The notes below the pieces were generated by a model. That model ran no database searches and had not been told where the DNA came from. It saw only the letters and a program-made list of their open reading frames with translations. The position numbers were made by a program, and so were the translations under genes. A stretch of DNA of 64,000 nucleotides, taken from Porphyromonas pogonae (GTDB taxonomy: Bacteria; Bacteroidota; Bacteroidia; Bacteroidales; Porphyromonadaceae). Every line of letters begins with the position of its first letter. Position 1 is the first letter of the stretch. Of the stretch, positions 63,662 to 64,000 are shown piece by piece. The stretch is taken from the NCBI RefSeq assembly GCF_036320655.1, contig NZ_CP143258.1, positions 2,108,001 to 2,172,000 of the forward strand, written 5' to 3'.

Positions 63662-64000
63662 TTATGTACTATGGGCAATATTCCACTTAAAAATATGATT
63701 GTCTCCGATATGCTCCTCTGTAAGACTATATTCTTTCAAGGTTTTCATAAATGCGCAACAATCTATGGCATCACAAGCATAATGAAGCCCGGCAGCAACC
63801 TTGTCATGACACATTTGCTCAAAAATAATAGCAGAGGGCAATGCCGTAAACATCAAATTATCTACTGTATATAAAACAAATCTTTGAGGATCAGATATAG
63901 AATCTTCCGAATCAAACCATTCACAAAATACCCCACCCCATACTTTTTGCTTTTTTACAAGTCGCTCATAATCATTCCTAAGTATTTGGGTAGCACTATC
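63662..64000 (-). CDS. Unknown protein (5' end outside window)
   Basis: Open frame from the window edge to a TAA at 63662, 112 residues visible. Contains KKQKVWGGVFCEWFDSED, VLYTVDNLMFTALPSAIIFEQ and a Cys/His-rich stretch LHYACDAIDCCAF. No family recognised. The codon pattern and even composition support a real gene; a TTG internal start is not needed because the frame continues beyond the edge. Confidence 0.5.
   Translation of the reverse strand, partial: DSATQILRNDYERLVKKQKVWGGVFCEWFDSEDSISDPQRFVLYTVDNLMFTALPSAIIFEQMCHDKVAAGLHYACDAIDCCAFMKTLKEYSLTEEHIGDNHIFKWNIAHST

Noticed and set aside
1-64000. tRNA or rRNA genes
   Set aside because: I looked for cloverleaf-like T-loops (GTTCRAnYC) and conserved rRNA stretches and found none I could support; a covariance search would be decisive.

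Overview
The window looks like chromosome of a Bacteroidota bacterium of the Porphyromonas type. Support: a ~1,110-residue SecA with a C-terminal zinc motif, class III fructose-1,6-bisphosphatase beside a RelA/SpoT gene, DUF4105 and putative-porin families, a KDO-type SIS isomerase, a fused DAHP synthase/chorismate mutase, and repeated promoters of the Bacteroidota form TTG-N19-21-TAnnTTTG. Species cannot be named from sequence alone. No rRNA, tRNA or CRISPR array was seen.

Layout. 1-2944: cell-surface genes (a cut-off polysaccharide deacetylase, a GT2 glycosyltransferase, a membrane-anchored alpha/beta hydrolase). 2945-11754: accessory island, holding a small promoter-to-terminator transcription unit, an AT-rich AAA ATPase gene that may be a defence gene, and a decaying block of conjugative-element cargo on the minus strand (PcfJ-like, ArdA, PcfK-like and small unknowns). 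One of these genes has an in-frame amber codon and one a frameshift. The island's right flank has a 22-bp phased repeat array and a 187-bp MITE. 11755-25592: minus-strand housekeeping block (yicC, secA, degenerate phosphatase-like protein, DUF4105, PBP1A, fbp, relA). 26408-41844: NlpC/P60 lipoprotein, tadA, rnz, porin, binding protein, sppA, lpxK, thiL, DEAD-box helicase, SIS protein, M16 protease and a tandem double ecotin.

41845-43111 is a non-coding hub: MITE copy 2, the second small transcription unit and a second phased array. It is followed by a DMT transporter and an ABC transporter/GntR operon. 46903-49504 is a scrambled hipBA-like region: a dead hipB copy, an orphan 320-residue gene, an intact hipB, an inserted membrane-protein gene and a hipA stump. 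49531-58733 returns to core genes: mnmE, a second DMT transporter, proton-translocating transhydrogenase with a duplicated NADP domain, an aminotransferase (MITE copy 3 inserted at its stop codon) and class I aldolase. 59087-63318 is a tight minus-strand operon: a membrane protein, a CmoA-like methyltransferase, an isoprenylcysteine-methyltransferase-like protein, a leucine-carboxyl-methyltransferase-like protein, and DAHP synthase/chorismate mutase. It could be a small biosynthetic pathway. A fourth phased array and a cut-off unknown gene close the window.

The strongest unusual signals are: four intergenic arrays with an exact 22-bp phase but two unrelated unit sequences; the two small transcription units; a 187-bp MITE with clear 5-bp target duplications; the double ecotin with different reactive residues (Leu and Arg); PntB with two NADP-binding domains; and the methyltransferase/prephenate operon.
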